Below the pieces are notes generated by a model. It had not been told where the DNA came from. It saw only the letters and a program-made list of their open reading frames with translations, and searched no databases. A stretch of DNA of 64,000 nucleotides from Desmodesmus armatus (Eukaryota > Chlorophyta > Chlorophyceae > Sphaeropleales > Scenedesmaceae): the NCBI GenBank assembly GCA_007449985.2, contig VIIQ02000574.1, forward strand, positions 1,302,001 through 1,366,000, read 5' to 3'. Shown in pieces: positions 23,954 through 37,100 of the stretch (its first letter is position 1; every line of letters starts with the position of its first letter). The position numbers and the translations under genes are program-made.

Positions 23954-23962
23954 TATAAATAG
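23954..23962 (-). promoter_or_regulatory. Candidate TATA box
   Basis: Reads CTATTTATA on the minus strand, about 50 bases upstream of the ATG at 23904. The other in-frame ATG (23940) would be only about 14 bases away, too close to follow a TATA-directed start, which favours the 23904 start. Confidence 0.4.
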
Positions 23963-25183
23963 CTCACAAAATGGACGTACAATGCAACAATAAGCGCATT
24001 GTAGTGGGTTGAGTGAACGAGGCGATGTTTGCGGCAGGTGGTGGGACGATGCCCCAGGGCGAGTGCAATTGGGATAGGCAAAGCACTTGGCGTCGAGATG
24101 TGGGTTGTATCAAGAACTTTGAGCTTACAGCATCGTTCCATCCCGACGTCATCCAAATTGACCAAGCCCCATCGGCAGTTTCCAAATCTGTACTGCAACA
24201 GTGCAATACAACCTCAACACACATTGTACGCACAAGCCACCCCCTTCAGGGGGACATGGTCTTCCACAACCGCCAATGGGGGTGCTGCAGGCCATCAACC
24301 GCAAAGGATGCCCAAGCTGCATGCAAACCCGCTTCTGTAAGACTGTTGCAGCTATGTGTGAGCAACAGCGCTATGTCAGCTGAGTCAAAAAAAGTCGCAT
24401 TCCTGCAACCATTGCTCCTGTTGTACAGCAAGGTACCCTGTGACAACGTCGACGGGATGACTGACGAGGACACAAAGGAGCCCCATGCAGAGAAGAAGCC
24501 CTAAGCAAAGGCAGAGCACATTGCCTGAGGGCGCAAGACTACAACACAAGCGTCAGCGGTGATACAGTCACAGCACCAGCGGAACGTGTATGATACAACA
24601 GCAGGCACACACAAAAGACTGGTGAATACAATGCATTGCAAGCAGCCTGCGAATGTTGCAGCGGACTCCAGCATGCCTTACCAACGGCTCATAAAACTTG
24701 CCTGCCCGAGACTACTGCAGGCTGACACAGCAACTGCGGTGTGTGATATCAACCCATGATGCAGGGGCATCAACAAGAGCAGCCCCGATCAACAGCCCAG
24801 CCCCCAGCTTCATCAATGCACGGTGTGATTGTGCTTGCCAGTCCGTGTCACTGTCTCCTTGGGGGTGCATGGAAACAAGCCTTGCGCTTCTTGCTTGCAG
24901 GTCACGAAAGGAAGATATCTACACCTCAACACCCTGGGGGCCTGCCCCTCACAACAAACGACACAACCCAACCTACAGCCTGCAACATGCAGCAACAATA
25001 GCGGGTGCCGAGTGTGTTCAATAGCATAGAATACAATGCACAGCCTATGTGCCATGCAGGGCTGTGACGCAACGGCCACACATGCAGCAACAGGTCCCCA
25101 CATTCAAACCCAACGTGCCTCTCTCCTGTGTGAGAAGACGTGGAGCATGTTGTGCAGAGAAAGGGGGGAGATGGTGGTGGGGC
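23963..25183. other. Intergenic region
   Basis: 1.2 kb between two minus-strand genes: 3' flank of the membrane-protein gene and upstream region of the FG-GAP gene. No convincing exon, RNA gene or repeat was seen. Confidence 0.45.
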
Positions 25184-27387
25184 TTAGCTGCTCTCCTCCT
25201 GACTACCCAGCCAGCACTCTGTGGCAGCGTGCAGCATAGCAGCCATGATTGGTGCTGCCATGTCGCCTGTGATTGTCCAAAGAAGCGAGTAGTACATCAC
25301 ATTCAGGCCTGTGAGCACACACGCCAGGTGCGCCACCCGCTTGCGGGACACTAGCCAGATCTGCACATAGTACCAGACACACGCAAGGCAGCACGGCAGC
25401 AAGGAGAGCATGCTGAGAGAACGACCCCGCACTGGCGAGTGCATGCCAGAACTTACTATACAGGGAGGCTTGCAAAATATTGCAAGCACAGGCGGGCTTG
25501 AGGACAAATTGGCTGAGCACCAAGCACACCTTCACAAAGAATGTACATCCATTGCTGAGTGGCAAGCTGCCAACACCCGCAATGGTCTCATTACCACTAT
25601 CAACTGCCAGCGGCGCCACAACATATCTTTTGCAGCCACATTGCTCACCATTGCCAGCGTCCTGAAGGCATCTGCAGCCACCTGTGCAGTGCTGGCTGAG
25701 CTGCTGTTTTCGTAGTTGCCCTCCTCACTCTCTGACTCACTCAAGTCCTGCTCCAGGGTCAGGCTGCTGCTGCTTGCAAACACAGACCCCCCGTATTGAG
25801 GCATAGCAGGGCCAGCCCTGCGCCCACCTACTGCCTCAGGGGCCTTGTAGGCTGAGGGGCCAGCCCCTAGGGGCTGCCGTGCTGCAGCTAGCCTCATGTA
25901 CGCGTCTGCGCTGCGCACTGCATCCCGCAGCACCTCAATATGCCGAGGCCTCACCCCCAGGCATCCTGCAGCAGTCATGCCTGCAATGTAGCAGCTGACC
26001 AGAGGGGGCAGCAGGTAGGCCAGGAGGCCCAAGTGCAGGGGCGGGAAGGTGACCCCTGAACCCCAGGTCTGCAGCAGCGCCTGCTGGGCAAAACTGACCG
26101 ACCACAGCACACCCGCACGCGTGGCTGGCAGCAGGGTCAGCAGGCCCGGCACGATGACAAAGGACAGCCATATGCCGACCTGGGTGATGTTCATGCCTGC
26201 AGGCACACATGCGTGCAGATTGCACAAGAAACAGGCTGGGCGCGGTCAGTGGAAGGCAAGGGCAAGTGAGCGGTGAGGCGTGAGCGCTGCAGCCCCATGA
26301 CAAGTCTGCATACACGTCAGAGCTTGACGGCTGTAAGGGTAATACAATCAGGCAACTCATAGGCGAATGTGTTGTGCATGGCATGGGAGCTTTGTCGAAG
26401 GAGAACAGCCTCCAAACACTTGCTGCAGGCCCGCTACCCACCTGCCAGAATGCGCTTCTGCAGTCCAGCTTGCTGCTCATGCATCTGCGCTAGGACAGGG
26501 AAGGCCTCCTTGAACAGCTGACTGCGCGCTGCGATGCTGCACAGTAGCAGGGGGGTGCCATATGCTGCACCTAGGACAGCAGCATGTGCGCTCTGCATGT
26601 TGAAGTCCATCCCTCCTGCAGCACCATGGGCAGAACATTCAACACTGTAAGCAACAGAAGCGGAGGAGCCCCAGCCCCCGTACTGGACACATGTTCATCG
26701 GTTCAAGCCTGCATGCGACCACAAGTGTGTGCAGCTGCACCAAGCACTGCTACGGTCTATAACATGGTCTCACCAAGGGGATCCATCTGGCCAAACAGCC
26801 AGCACACCAAAACCTCGGCAAGTAGAAGTAGGGTAGCAACGTTTGTGAACAGCGTCAAACGCTCCTCCGGGCTCATTGCATCCAGGTGGTCTATTGGCAC
26901 AGTGTCCTTGTTGCTGCACATGGGCAAGGCAAGGTGGCAGTACGGTGTTGTTGAGGTCCTGTTCCCGCCCAGGTAGCAACCAGCCTAGGCAACGTGACCG
27001 CCTTGGGTCTCTGGATCATGCAGCAATGTGAAAGGTGCACTGGCATAGTAAACAGCTGCAAGATGAGGGCTTTGGGCACCCGACACCCATGCTGCTACGA
27101 CAGCACATGCAAACCACCTTGCTGACAACAGCACAAAACGCTTGCCTGAGTGTTGCCTCTGCCAGCAGCTCCTCCAGACGCTGGCTGGCCAGTAGAAGAC
27201 CACGTTGACGATCAACTGGCGTGACATCTGGGGCTGCTTTCGTCGTCTGCTGCTGGCGGGTAGCTTGACAGACTGCCCAACGTGATCGAGGCCCTGTGGC
27301 AGGTCTCAAGGGGCTTGGTGCATACTTCTTTGTGCAACGAGTGTTGGTGCCCGCACAAGGCCATGTCTGCATGCCGAGCAACATCAT
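25184..27387 (-). CDS. Unknown multi-pass membrane protein, possible plastid transit peptide
   Basis: Proposed exons: 27387-27146, 26913-26774, 26615-26442, 26196-25649 and 25468-25184, giving 462 residues in consistent phase. The first exon is basic and Ser/Thr/Pro-rich ('RCTKKYAPSPLRPATGPRSR'), like a plastid transit peptide, then 'DRQRGLLLASQRLEELL'. Hydrophobic helices follow: 'FTNVATLLLLAEVLVCWLFG', 'AAVLGAAYGTPLLLCSIAAR', 'VGIWLSFVIVPGLLTLLPAT', 'LGLLAYLLPPLVSCYIAGM', and in the last exon 'LSLLPCCLACVWYYVQIWLV' and 'VLTGLNVMYYSLLWTI'. A Ser/Glu-rich loop ('DLSESESEEGNYENSSS') lies between. No family was recognised. The first intron appears to be GC-AG, and the acceptor of the last exon is a weaker AAG, so the final junction is the least certain. 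Confidence 0.6.
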
Positions 27388-27715
27388 GAGTGCTGACGTT
27401 TGCTTGCACCCAGCCTTGGCGAGACAGCCTCCTTGATCTTTCACGTTCCGAAAGATTGCAACGACTTGGGGGATGCACTGCAACGTGCTGCCTACAACCT
27501 GCCGCTGACATCATCAGGGTTTGAATTTGACTGACAGGCTGGTCCACTACTGCAGCCTACGGGGTTTGGCAATTTTGGCGAAACTTGGTCTGGGCAAACT
27601 TACGGTGATTTTTGCCCAACTTCTGGAAAGATAAGGCAAAGACGTCCAATCTTCAGGACATCAAACGACATTGGTGCAAGCTTCAGATCGCTGTAATTCC
27701 GGTCATGTCATTGCA
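27388..27715. promoter_or_regulatory. Divergent promoter region (membrane protein / KDZ transposase)
   Basis: 328 bp separating the minus-strand membrane-protein start from the plus-strand transposase ATG. The left end of the transposon may lie here, but no terminal inverted repeat could be paired with confidence. Confidence 0.4.
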
Positions 27716-29393
27716 ATGGACTGGGATGATGGCACTGAACAGTCAGAGCATGTGGAACAGTACATTCAAACACACACACGTCAGAACAAGCGCAGGCCCT
27801 CTGGGCTGCAGCAGCCTGCTAGACAGCACAGCAGCAGCAGCAGCAGGGCCGGGGGTGCAGCAGCTGAGCAACAGCAGCAACAACCACAGCAGCACAGCAG
27901 TCGTCAGGGGGTTAGGGCAACTGGTGCACAGGCCTTCCAGCCCCATCCACAGCAGCAGGCAGCAAGCCAGCCCAATGTGCAGGCCACTTATCCAGAGAGT
28001 GGCTCTCACACACACCCAACAGCTCAGCAGTGGGGCCAGCAGCAGCAGCAGCAGCAGGCGGAGGAGGACCTCTTGCACGACCAGCAGCAGGCGGCACAGT
28101 TCGAGGAGAGCATCCAAGTCGCATATGCAGCAGATGAAGAGGCGACCGCTGCAGCAGCAGTCCGGGCGAAGCAGGACCGAGCCAAGAAGCTGGAAGAGAG
28201 TCAAGCACTGTGGCGCCAGAACTCCCCCGCCACTGCGCAGCAAAGCCTGCACCTGCTGGCCGCACCGGGAGAGCAGACCTGCAGCATCTGCCACAGCAGC
28301 TGCGCAACTGTAAGGTGCGTCCTGTGCTGTTCAGAGCAGCAGCTGCGGCACAGCCTTTGTGCCCCATAAGCGGCCTGCAGCAGCTGATTGTGAGTTATGG
28401 CTGGCTGTGCAGGTGCTGGACATGCAACCCTGCCGGTGGGGCAAAGGCCTACTGTGAGCCGTGCGATGGCGCTCACCATTGCGGTGTACACATGCACAAG
28501 CGGGAGAAGCACACTGGTGGCTGCTGGCAGCAAATGGCGTATGCAGCAGCAGGAGGTAGGTTTGAAAGCCTGCATGCGCGTGTGCTTTTGGTTGCGGTTT
28601 GCTTGCTGCCTTGTTGGCTGGCTGAATGCTGACTGGTCCCCTCGCTGCCTTGCTTACTGACTGGCTTGCTTTTCATGCTGGCTTCCTGCCTTCCTGCATC
28701 ACTCATTTGACACGCCTGCTTCCTGTGTTGTTTTCTGTATGCCCCTGCTTGCACAGGCTACTTTACCGTTGCACCGCAGTGTGCCGGCAGCGGTGGGCAG
28801 TGCCCGGGGCAGTTTGATGTCCAGCAGGCGCAGGACACCAAGCCGCTGCTGTTCATGTGCAGGCGTAAGTTTGTCGGCCGGGCGGCACAACTGGTCAGTG
28901 CTGTATTTGCTTGTGCATCACGTGTACGCCCCCTGTGGGTGACTGTGCACCCAAGGTCAGTTGCGCCATAGCTTCATCGTGTATGGTGTGTGCTAACATT
29001 TCTTTTGCTTTGTTTGTCTTCAGGTGGTGTCATCAACATCAAGCGCGCCAGCTTCAGGTGCCAGCTGTGCAACACAGTGGCATGGCAGCTGCCTCAGGAC
29101 TTCCTGCAGGTCGGCGCCTGGCCAGCTTCTCTGACAACGAAGTTCAAGACCATCGTGGAGTGCGAGCTGCTGCAGCAGTGGGACTCCCACAGGCTCTGCA
29201 ACCCTGCAGCAACGCTGAGCGGCTTCCTCAAAGGCGTGCAGCATGCAGCATCAGCGACCTCAAGCATGCCGGTAAGTGTCCGCTGCGTAACGTATTCTAG
29301 CGTGCTTGTGTTATGCGTGCATGCCTGGTTGGGTGTGACTGTTACGTGGGGCCTGGAAGTTGGTGGCCTGTGTGTGGCTCCAATCACTGCATG

Positions 29394-29434
<41 letters not shown>

Positions 29435-29457
29435 GCACGCACACACACACACACACA

Positions 29458-29499
<42 letters not shown>

Positions 29500-32400
29500 G
29501 CCTGCTTTCCACACACACACCACCGCAGGTGCTGGACATCAACCGTGCGGCATTCACTGTTGCACACGCTGAGTGGAAGAAGCTGCAGCTGGAGACGCGC
29601 ATGCATGTGGCGCAGCTGAAGGACCTGGAGTGCGCTGCTTGTGTGCCTGGGGAGCGGGCGCTGCATGGTGATGGCAATCAGAAGCTCTTCAACTGGGGAC
29701 GCGACAGGGAGGCATCTCGGCCGCCGTACTACCAGGGCGTACTGTTTGTTTCAGCGGAGCTGGTGGACAAGGATATGAATGCAGTTGACAAGATCTTGAA
29801 GAAAGAGGTGGGTAGCTGTTGAGCACCAGCGGCATGCGCTCGCACATGTGGTGCAGAGCATACTTCATGTTGCTGTCAGTGCAGGCTTGAGGTTGATGTT
29901 GGGTAGGCTGCAGCCAGTGTATACTGTTCGTGTGCATGTTTGTTGCTGCCTGATTGCAGCGTGCTGACACACACTGCGGGGGCCACTGGACAGCAGCCAC
30001 CAACCAGGCGCGGCGCAGGGAGAAGCAGGAGGTGACCGGACGCTACTTCCTCACAGATGCGCGGCATGGTGGTCCAGTTGCCGCCCTCAACCAGATACGC
30101 ACAGGCGAGCGCTATTCGTACGCGCTGACCCTCGCATTGGCAGCAGCTGCACAGCAGGCTGGGCTGCACCAGCTGCACATAGACATCATGTGCAAGTGGG
30201 CAGGGTGGTTGCAGCGCCTCGACGGCACGGTACAGCAGCCGCAGCTCCTCGCCCAGCACGCTACAGACCCGGACGTGATGGACCTGGCAAGCCGGCTGGA
30301 ACAGCTCCGCAGCAGTGGCAGGGACCTGTGCAGCATGCGCCTGGTTCACTCCGCTGCCCATGGCAGCCTGCACGCACAGTCATGCCAGGTGCGCAACTGC
30401 AGTGGTTGTTGGTTTCAGGTGCAATGCAAGTCAGTGCCTGCATTCTGTGCACAAGAATGCTGTCCAAGTTGCTGTTCGCGTCTGCCAGCCGCGTCGATCG
30501 CATCGTCTATGCAGGCAATTGTGCGGCCCTCAAGACCGACAGCCCACTCGCTCACCGCCTTTCATGCTGCCTAACTGAGCGAGCTGCTGTCCTTACAGAA
30601 CGTTGGTGGTGCATCAGCTGCCAGGCGGTACAAATCTACTAGTCCGCAGCAGTGCTGGATAGGAGGGGGCCGTCAGCGTGCTGCAGGCACGCCGATGCAG
30701 CAATGCTCCCCCCCCCCCCCGGTACTCTCCCCACTTCCTCGCCCTCTTGGCTGCCGTAAGCACAGCTTGTTGGGTCACACACAAACCTGACTGTGTGCCT
30801 GTGTATGTATACCCTGCTGCAGGTGTTGTTTCAGCCCGGTGCAGTTGATGGCTGCGGCAAAACGTCTGGGGAGGCAGGGGAGCAGCTGTTTGCAGGCCTG
30901 TCACCCCTGGGGCGCACAACATGCCACCAGAGTGTCGCAGGTATGCATGACTGTGTCTGTGCTTGCCGCAAATGCTTACGTCATTTTCACCTGCAGGCTG
31001 CCCATGTGTTTGCATGCTCACACGACTCATGTGCCCGCCTGCTGCAGGGTCGACCGACTGCATCACTGAGCACTGCGTTGAGATTGCGCGGGTCAAGAGG
31101 GCTGGGCAGGCAGCCTTTCTTGTGGGCAAGCTGGAGAAGTACAGGGAGATGCTGCCCAAAGCTGAGGCCATCCTCAAGGAGCTGCTCAGCCGTCTGAACA
31201 AGCACTCGCCAGCACAGCGGCTGCCTTTCGTGCTGCGGATGCGGGAGGCTTTGAAGGCGCATGCCAAAGGTGCCAATGGATCACATTAGCTCTTGGTTAT
31301 GTGCAGCCACACGTCCTGGTTCCGGCCACTGCTCTCGTGCCACGCGAGCGCTGCACTAACCATCTGTGCCTCTTGTACCTGATGTGCAGAGGACATGAAG
31401 GGCAGCGCGCCAGACAAGGAGATTCTGGAGCTGTTCTCATTGGCACGCAGCCGCCTGGATGCGCCTCTGTTGGGCAGCTTCCTCAGCAGTGGCGCAGAAA
31501 CACAGGCCCCAGCAGCAGGAGGAACAGCAGCAGCTCCAGTGGAGGTGACCCGCATGGTGGCCAGCATCACAAGGCCCAACACTGGCAAGATCCATCAGCT
31601 GGCCAAGTCTGTGCTGCAGGAGCGCAACGACAATAGGTGGGTTCAGTCTATTGCAAGGGCTGCATCCTGTTCTGCGCTGACTCAGGTGGGGTGTGGTAGT
31701 CTAGCATGCTAGACATGCACACCCCTTTCAGCCTTAGCTTACGCCAGTGGTTCACTAAGATAGGCGTAGTTACTTACCTATCTACTTACTTCCTGCGCTG
31801 AAGCAGCCCCTTAAACAGCTGTTGCGCTGTGCGTCCAGACACGTGTGAACTGCTGCACGACGGGTGGTGTTCTGCTGCTTTCAGGTACAAAGTCCTGCTG
31901 GCTGAAGTGGCTCGGGGCTTGCCGGCCTTGGCCATCGTGCTCAACCCAACAGAGGCGCAAGTCATTCAAGCCCTGTTCAACACCGCTGCTGAGGCCTCCA
32001 TCTTGACCATGCAGAACAAGATTGAGGCAGTGTGCTTCGACTTGGGGAAACAAGTGGCCAAGAGAGATGCTACAGCAGGTGTGTGTGCCACATCTCAAAC
32101 GCACCCAGGGCTTGTGTTGTGTGCCTTGCTGCCATGATGCAAAAGCCAAGCTGTCGTTGCAGGTCTGTCCTCCATCTGTAGATATCCTCTATAACCCGCA
32201 CTGATTCTGTCGCAGTGCCACCCCACATGTATTGTACGGTCTACTACACACTGCCAACTGTTGACACCCTATGCTGTTACTGCTTTTTCTGCTGCCGTGT
32301 TGCTCAGCGCGACCCAAGGAGCAGAAGCGCCACAGCAAGAAGTGTGCCAAGATCACGACGCAGGTCGGCGGCCTTGTTGAACAGTACAATGTACTGATCC

Positions 32401-33793
32401 CCTACGGCAGCAAGCAGCGCCCTCAGGCCCAGATGGATGATGTCAAGCAGCACGTCTATCCTTGGGCAGCCGAGTACAGGCGCCTGGACGGCGAGCTGCC
32501 TGCAGGTGTGTGTTGGGGATATCGTGTTTGATATGCTGTCTTGGTTTTTGTGGATGTTGCCGCTGTGTTACGTTCACCCTCTGCTGGCTTGGGGAGGGTT
32601 CACTTGTACACGGTAGTCACGAAAAGACTTGCATGAGTCACTGTGTCCTGTCCGCAACCTACTATCTTTGTGGTTGGCCTGCGTGATTTGCACACCCACA
32701 CCATTTGACGTCTGCTCCAGTGCCAGTGATGTTGCTGCTTGGTGGTGCTGCGGCTGAATGCAAATGCTGCTGATGTTGCTGTTCGCTGCTGTTGCTGCAG
32801 TTGGAGAGGTGGTGTCAGTGTATGGCATGGAGGTCACGCTGAAGGTGTGTGATGCCTACAACGAGGTTGAGCGCATCAAGGAGGAGCTGGTGCTGCTGCC
32901 CCGTGAGATGCAGGCCCACCTGCAGTACTGGTCGGCAGTCATTGACAAGCAGGAGAGGCTCATCAACATCCTGCTGCCATCCGCGGCTGCAGCTATGAGC
33001 ACAGCAGACGTGGTGCAACAGTTGCATGCTGGCGGCATGCAGGTAGGGACGGTCCACCACTGCGCTACTTTGAATGATTCATGCCACCGGTTACCGTGCC
33101 TCAGAGCAGCAGGATGCATACTGTGGGCGGGGATGTCTTACTTGCTGGGCGGTACCGTCCACACTTGCTGAACTAGGTTGAATGAACAGAAATGACACAG
33201 CGTGCCTGCCGCCACACATATAAGTCGTAGAGTTGTGCGCACATGCCTCAGCTGACAAGGAGTCGGTCTTGCAAGCATGCAGTTCCATGGCCACGTTGTG
33301 AATGGATTGATCGGCAGCAGACAGGCTGTGCAGCAGCAAACAGGTTGTGACACACAAGGCAAACAACGCAAGGGTTCTGGTTGTATACCCATCATGCCTG
33401 TTGCTTCACTGCATGCCACTTGTGTTTCCTTTCCTGCTGCCTTGCACACAGACCTGCGTGACAGGACGCTACCTGCCAGACTGCGAGGCCCTGGCAAGTG
33501 ATCAGCGCGCACGTGAGGGGGCAGCGTGTGTGCTGCGGCGCGCACAGCTGGAGGCCATGCGGCACCTGCGCCTGGCAGAGACGTCCTTCCAGCCATACAG
33601 CCCTTCTGATGCAGCTGCGGCAAGCCCCACGCGCATGCCAGCGGCTGACGCCGGTGCCGCACGTGGTGACCAGCAAGGAGATGATGCGCTCGATGCAGAC
33701 GATGATGACCTGGTTTGCAGTGATGACGAGTTTTGCGAGGCAGTCGACTTGGCAGACAGCGGCAGCAGCGATGACAGTGAAGACGACTGCTGA
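27716..33793 (+). CDS. KDZ transposase, apparently intact
   Basis: Thirteen exons: 27716-28314, 28413-28555, 28757-28864, 29024-29271, 29529-29807, 29960-30388, 30823-30940, 31048-31269, 31390-31636, 31885-32078, 32308-32505, 32801-33042 and 33452-33793. They sum to 3,369 nt with all phases closing, giving 1,122 residues and no internal stop. After a Gln/His-rich N terminus there is a Cys/His cluster at about 189-240 ('CSICHSSC', 'RCWTCNP', 'YCEPCDGAHHCGVHMHK'), like the CxC zinc modules that precede KDZ domains. The KDZ core follows: 'LECAACVPGERALHGDGNQK' (D414), 'RYFLTDARHGG', 'TGERYSYALTLAL', 'HIDIMCKWAGWLQR' (D534), 'HSAAHGSLHAQSCQ' and 'SGEAGEQLFAGL' (E619/E622). These correspond to the family's acidic active-site positions in an RNase-H-like fold. 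A helical region and an acidic tail ('DADDDDLVCSDDEF') end the protein. The intact frame suggests recent or continuing activity. Confidence 0.9.
29399..29520. repeat. (CA)n microsatellite in transposase intron 4
   Basis: About 100 bases of nearly pure AC/CA dinucleotide, interrupted by a few CG and CC steps, then a further short CA run just before the exon acceptor at 29528. Confidence 0.95.
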
Positions 33794-33860
33794 GATAGTT
33801 CACATGATGTTGCGGGTGGCCAGGTTGTTACTTTGAGCGTATTTTACCATGTGCTGCAGA

Positions 33861-33865
33861 TGTAA
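33861..33865 (+). terminator. Poly(A) signal TGTAA
   Basis: TGTAA about 68 bases after the transposase stop codon. TGTAA is the usual polyadenylation signal of chlorophycean algae. The 330 bases that follow, up to the satellite array, show no gene on the plus strand. Confidence 0.5.
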
Positions 33866-34194
33866 CGGTATTCCTCTACTCAATTCATATGCCAGGTCGC
33901 TGCTGAGTGGATGGGCTGATGCACCGTGAGACATTGCTTATCAGGGTGTTAACACGGTTGATCGTTCAAGGGGGAGGGTGCGCTTGAATGGGCGGAGGCA
34001 GCCAGGTGCATGTTCAACAGTGATGCACTGCACGCTTGTGGCGATCACCAGGTCTGCACAAGCTTGTGCCAATTGCAGCTGTAACTTGCGAGCAACTGGA
34101 CTGCAAACCAGTTCAGCCCTTGTCAAACGATACTGCAGCTGTACTGTATGGCAAAGTACTGCCGCCATCACCCTGCGCATGCAGCACCATGTAC

Positions 34195-37100
34195 ATGCAC
34201 CCGCTTGCCAACACGATAGCGGCCTGACCGTTGCCATTCCACTGATCGCCACCCTGCAAGATGTGTTCTGAAGTGACCCAGGTGTGGGGTTGTGCAGGTA
34301 ACAAAGAGGGACCAGGCCTGCACGTAGCCTGCAGCAGCACATGCAAGCCTCATTGCTCCTCATGCGTTGCTTTTGGCGGCAGCGCTCCTGTTGCCGCATC
34401 AATCGCTGAAGGCTGGAGGGCTGGAAATGACCCAATACAGGGAGTGTTGTATCATTCAAAGCTGTGGCAGTGATACAAACCATGTCAGCAGCCCATTCCT
34501 GCGCTAAACTCACACCGGCTGCCGGACACCATTTGCAGTGTTTGGGGCCTTCAAACCCCCCCTTGCGAGACCACAGCCGCAAGCGGAGCAGAATGCAGCA
34601 CTTCCAATTAGCCACTGCAGGCTCCAAGTGGCATCTACATGTAACACACAGGCCCAAACTGGATGTCACACTGCCCACAGCAGCCCACCCCCCCAAAAAC
34701 ACCCTGACTCAAGCATGCACCCGCTTGCCAACACGATAGCGCTGCCAGTTCAAGGGTGCTTCACCCTGCAAGATGTGTTCTGAAGTGACCCAGGTGTGGG
34801 GTTGTGCAGGTAACAAAGAGGGACCAGGCCTGCACGTAGCCTGCAGCAGCACATGCAAGCCTCATTGCTCCTCATGCGTTGCTTTTGGCGGCAGCGCTCC
34901 TGTTGCCGCATCAATCGCTGAAGGCTGGAGGGCTGGAAATGACCCAATACAGGGAGTGTTGTATCATTCAAAGCTGTGGCAGTGATACAAACCATGTCAG
35001 CAGCCCATTCCTGCGCTAAACTCACACCGGCTGCCGGACACCATTTGCAGTGTTTGGGGCCTTCAACCCCCCCCTTGCGAGACCACAGCCGCAAGCGGAG
35101 CAGAATGCAGCACTTCCAATTAGCCACTGCAGGCTCCAAGTGGCATCTACATGTAACACACAGGCCCAAACTGGATGTCACACTGCCCACAGCAGCCCAC
35201 CCCCCCCCCCCAAAACACCCTGACTCAAGCATGCACCCGCTTGCCAACACGATAGCGCTGCCAGTTCAAGGGTGCTTCACCCTGCAAGATGTGTTCTGAA
35301 GTGACCCAGGTGTGGGGTTGTGCAGGTAACAAAGAGGGACCAGGCCTGCACGTAGCCTGCAGCAGCACATGCAAGCCTCATTGCTCCTCATGCGTTGCTT
35401 TTGGCGGCAGCGCTCCTGTTGCCGCATCAATCGCTGAAGGCTGGAGGGCTGGAAATGACCCAATACAGGGAGTGTTGTATCATTCAAAGCTGTGGCAGTG
35501 ATACAAACCATGTCAGCAGCCCATTCCTGCGCTAAACTCACACCGGCTGCCGGACACCATTTGCAGTGTTTGGGGCCTTCAAACCCCCCCTTGCGAGACC
35601 ACAGCCGCAAGCGGAGCAGAATGCAGCACTTCCAATTAGCCACTGCAGGCTCCAAGTGGCATCTACATGTAACACACAGGCCCAAACTGGATGTCACACT
35701 GCCCACAGCAGCCCACCCCCCCAAAACACCCTGACTCAAGCATGCACCCGCTTGCCAACACGATAGCGCTGCCAGTTCAAGGGTGCTTCACCCTGCAAGA
35801 TGTGTTCTGAAGTGACCCAGGTGTGGGGTTGTGCAGGTAACAAAGAGGGACCAGGCCTGCACGTAGCCTGCAGCAGCACATGCAAGCCTCATTGCTCCTC
35901 ATGCGTTGCTTTTGGCGGCAGCGCTCCTGTTGCCGCATCAATCGCTGAAGGCTGGAGGGCTGGAAATGACCCAATACAGGGAGTGTTGTATCATTCAAAG
36001 CTGTGGCAGTGATACAAACCATGTCAGCAGCCCATTCCTGCGCTAAACTCACACCGGCTGCCGGACACCATTTGCAGTGTTTGGGGCCTTCAAACCCCCC
36101 CTTGCGAGACCACAGCCGCAAGCGGAGCAGAATGCAGCACTTCCAATTAGCCACTGCAGGCTCCAAGTGGCATCTACATGTAACACACAGGCCCAAACTG
36201 GATGTCACACTGCCCACAGCAGCCCCCCCCCCCCAAACACCCTGACTCAAGCATGCACCCGCTTGCCAACACGATAGCGCTGCCAGTTCAAGGGTGCTTC
36301 ACCCTGCAAGATGTGTTCTGAAGTGACCCAGGTGTGGGGTTGTGCAGGTAACAAAGAGGGACCAGGCCTGCACGTAGCCTGCAGCAGCACATGCAAGCCT
36401 CATTGCTCCTCATGCGTTGCTTTTGGCGGCAGCGCTCCTGTTGCCGCATCAATCGCTGAAGGCTGGAGGGCTGGAAATGACCCAATACAGGGAGTGTTGT
36501 ATCATTCAAAGCTGTGGCAGTGATACAAACCATGTCAGCAGCCCATTCCTGCGCTAAACTCACACCGGCTGCCGGACACCATTTGCAGTGTTTGGGGCCT
36601 TCAACCCCCCCCTTGCGAGACCACAGCCGCAAGCGGAGCAGAATGCAGCACTTCCAATTAGCCACTGCAGGCTCCAAGTGGCATCTACATGTAACACACA
36701 GGCCCAAACTGGATGTCACACTGCCCACAGCAGCCCACCCCCCCCCCCCCCAAAACACCCTGACTCAAGCATGCACCCGCTTGCCAACACGATAGCGCTG
36801 CCAGTTCAAGGGTGCTTCACCCTGCAAGATGTGTTCTGAAGTGACCCAGGTGTGGGGTTGTGCAGGTAACAAAGAGGGACCAGGCCTGCACGTAGCCTGC
36901 AGCAGCACATGCAAGCCTCATTGCTCCTCATGCGTTGCTTTTGGCGGCAGCGCTCCTGTTGCCGCATCAATCGCTGAAGGCTGGAGGGCTGGAAATGACC
37001 CAATACAGGGAGTGTTGTATCATTCAAAGCTGTGGCAGTGATACAAACCATGTCAGCAGCCCATTCCTGCGCTAAACTCACACCGGCTGCCGGACACCAT

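Larger units (their letters stand above)
27716..33865 (+). mobile_element. KDZ-superfamily DNA transposon (ends not defined)
   Basis: Spans the intact KDZ transposase gene to its poly(A) signal. KDZ elements (Kyakuja, Dileera, Zisupton) are large cut-and-paste DNA transposons known from fungi, algae and some animals. Terminal repeats and target-site duplication were not identified by eye, so true boundaries may extend into 27.4-27.7 kb on the left and into or past the satellite array on the right. Confidence 0.6.
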
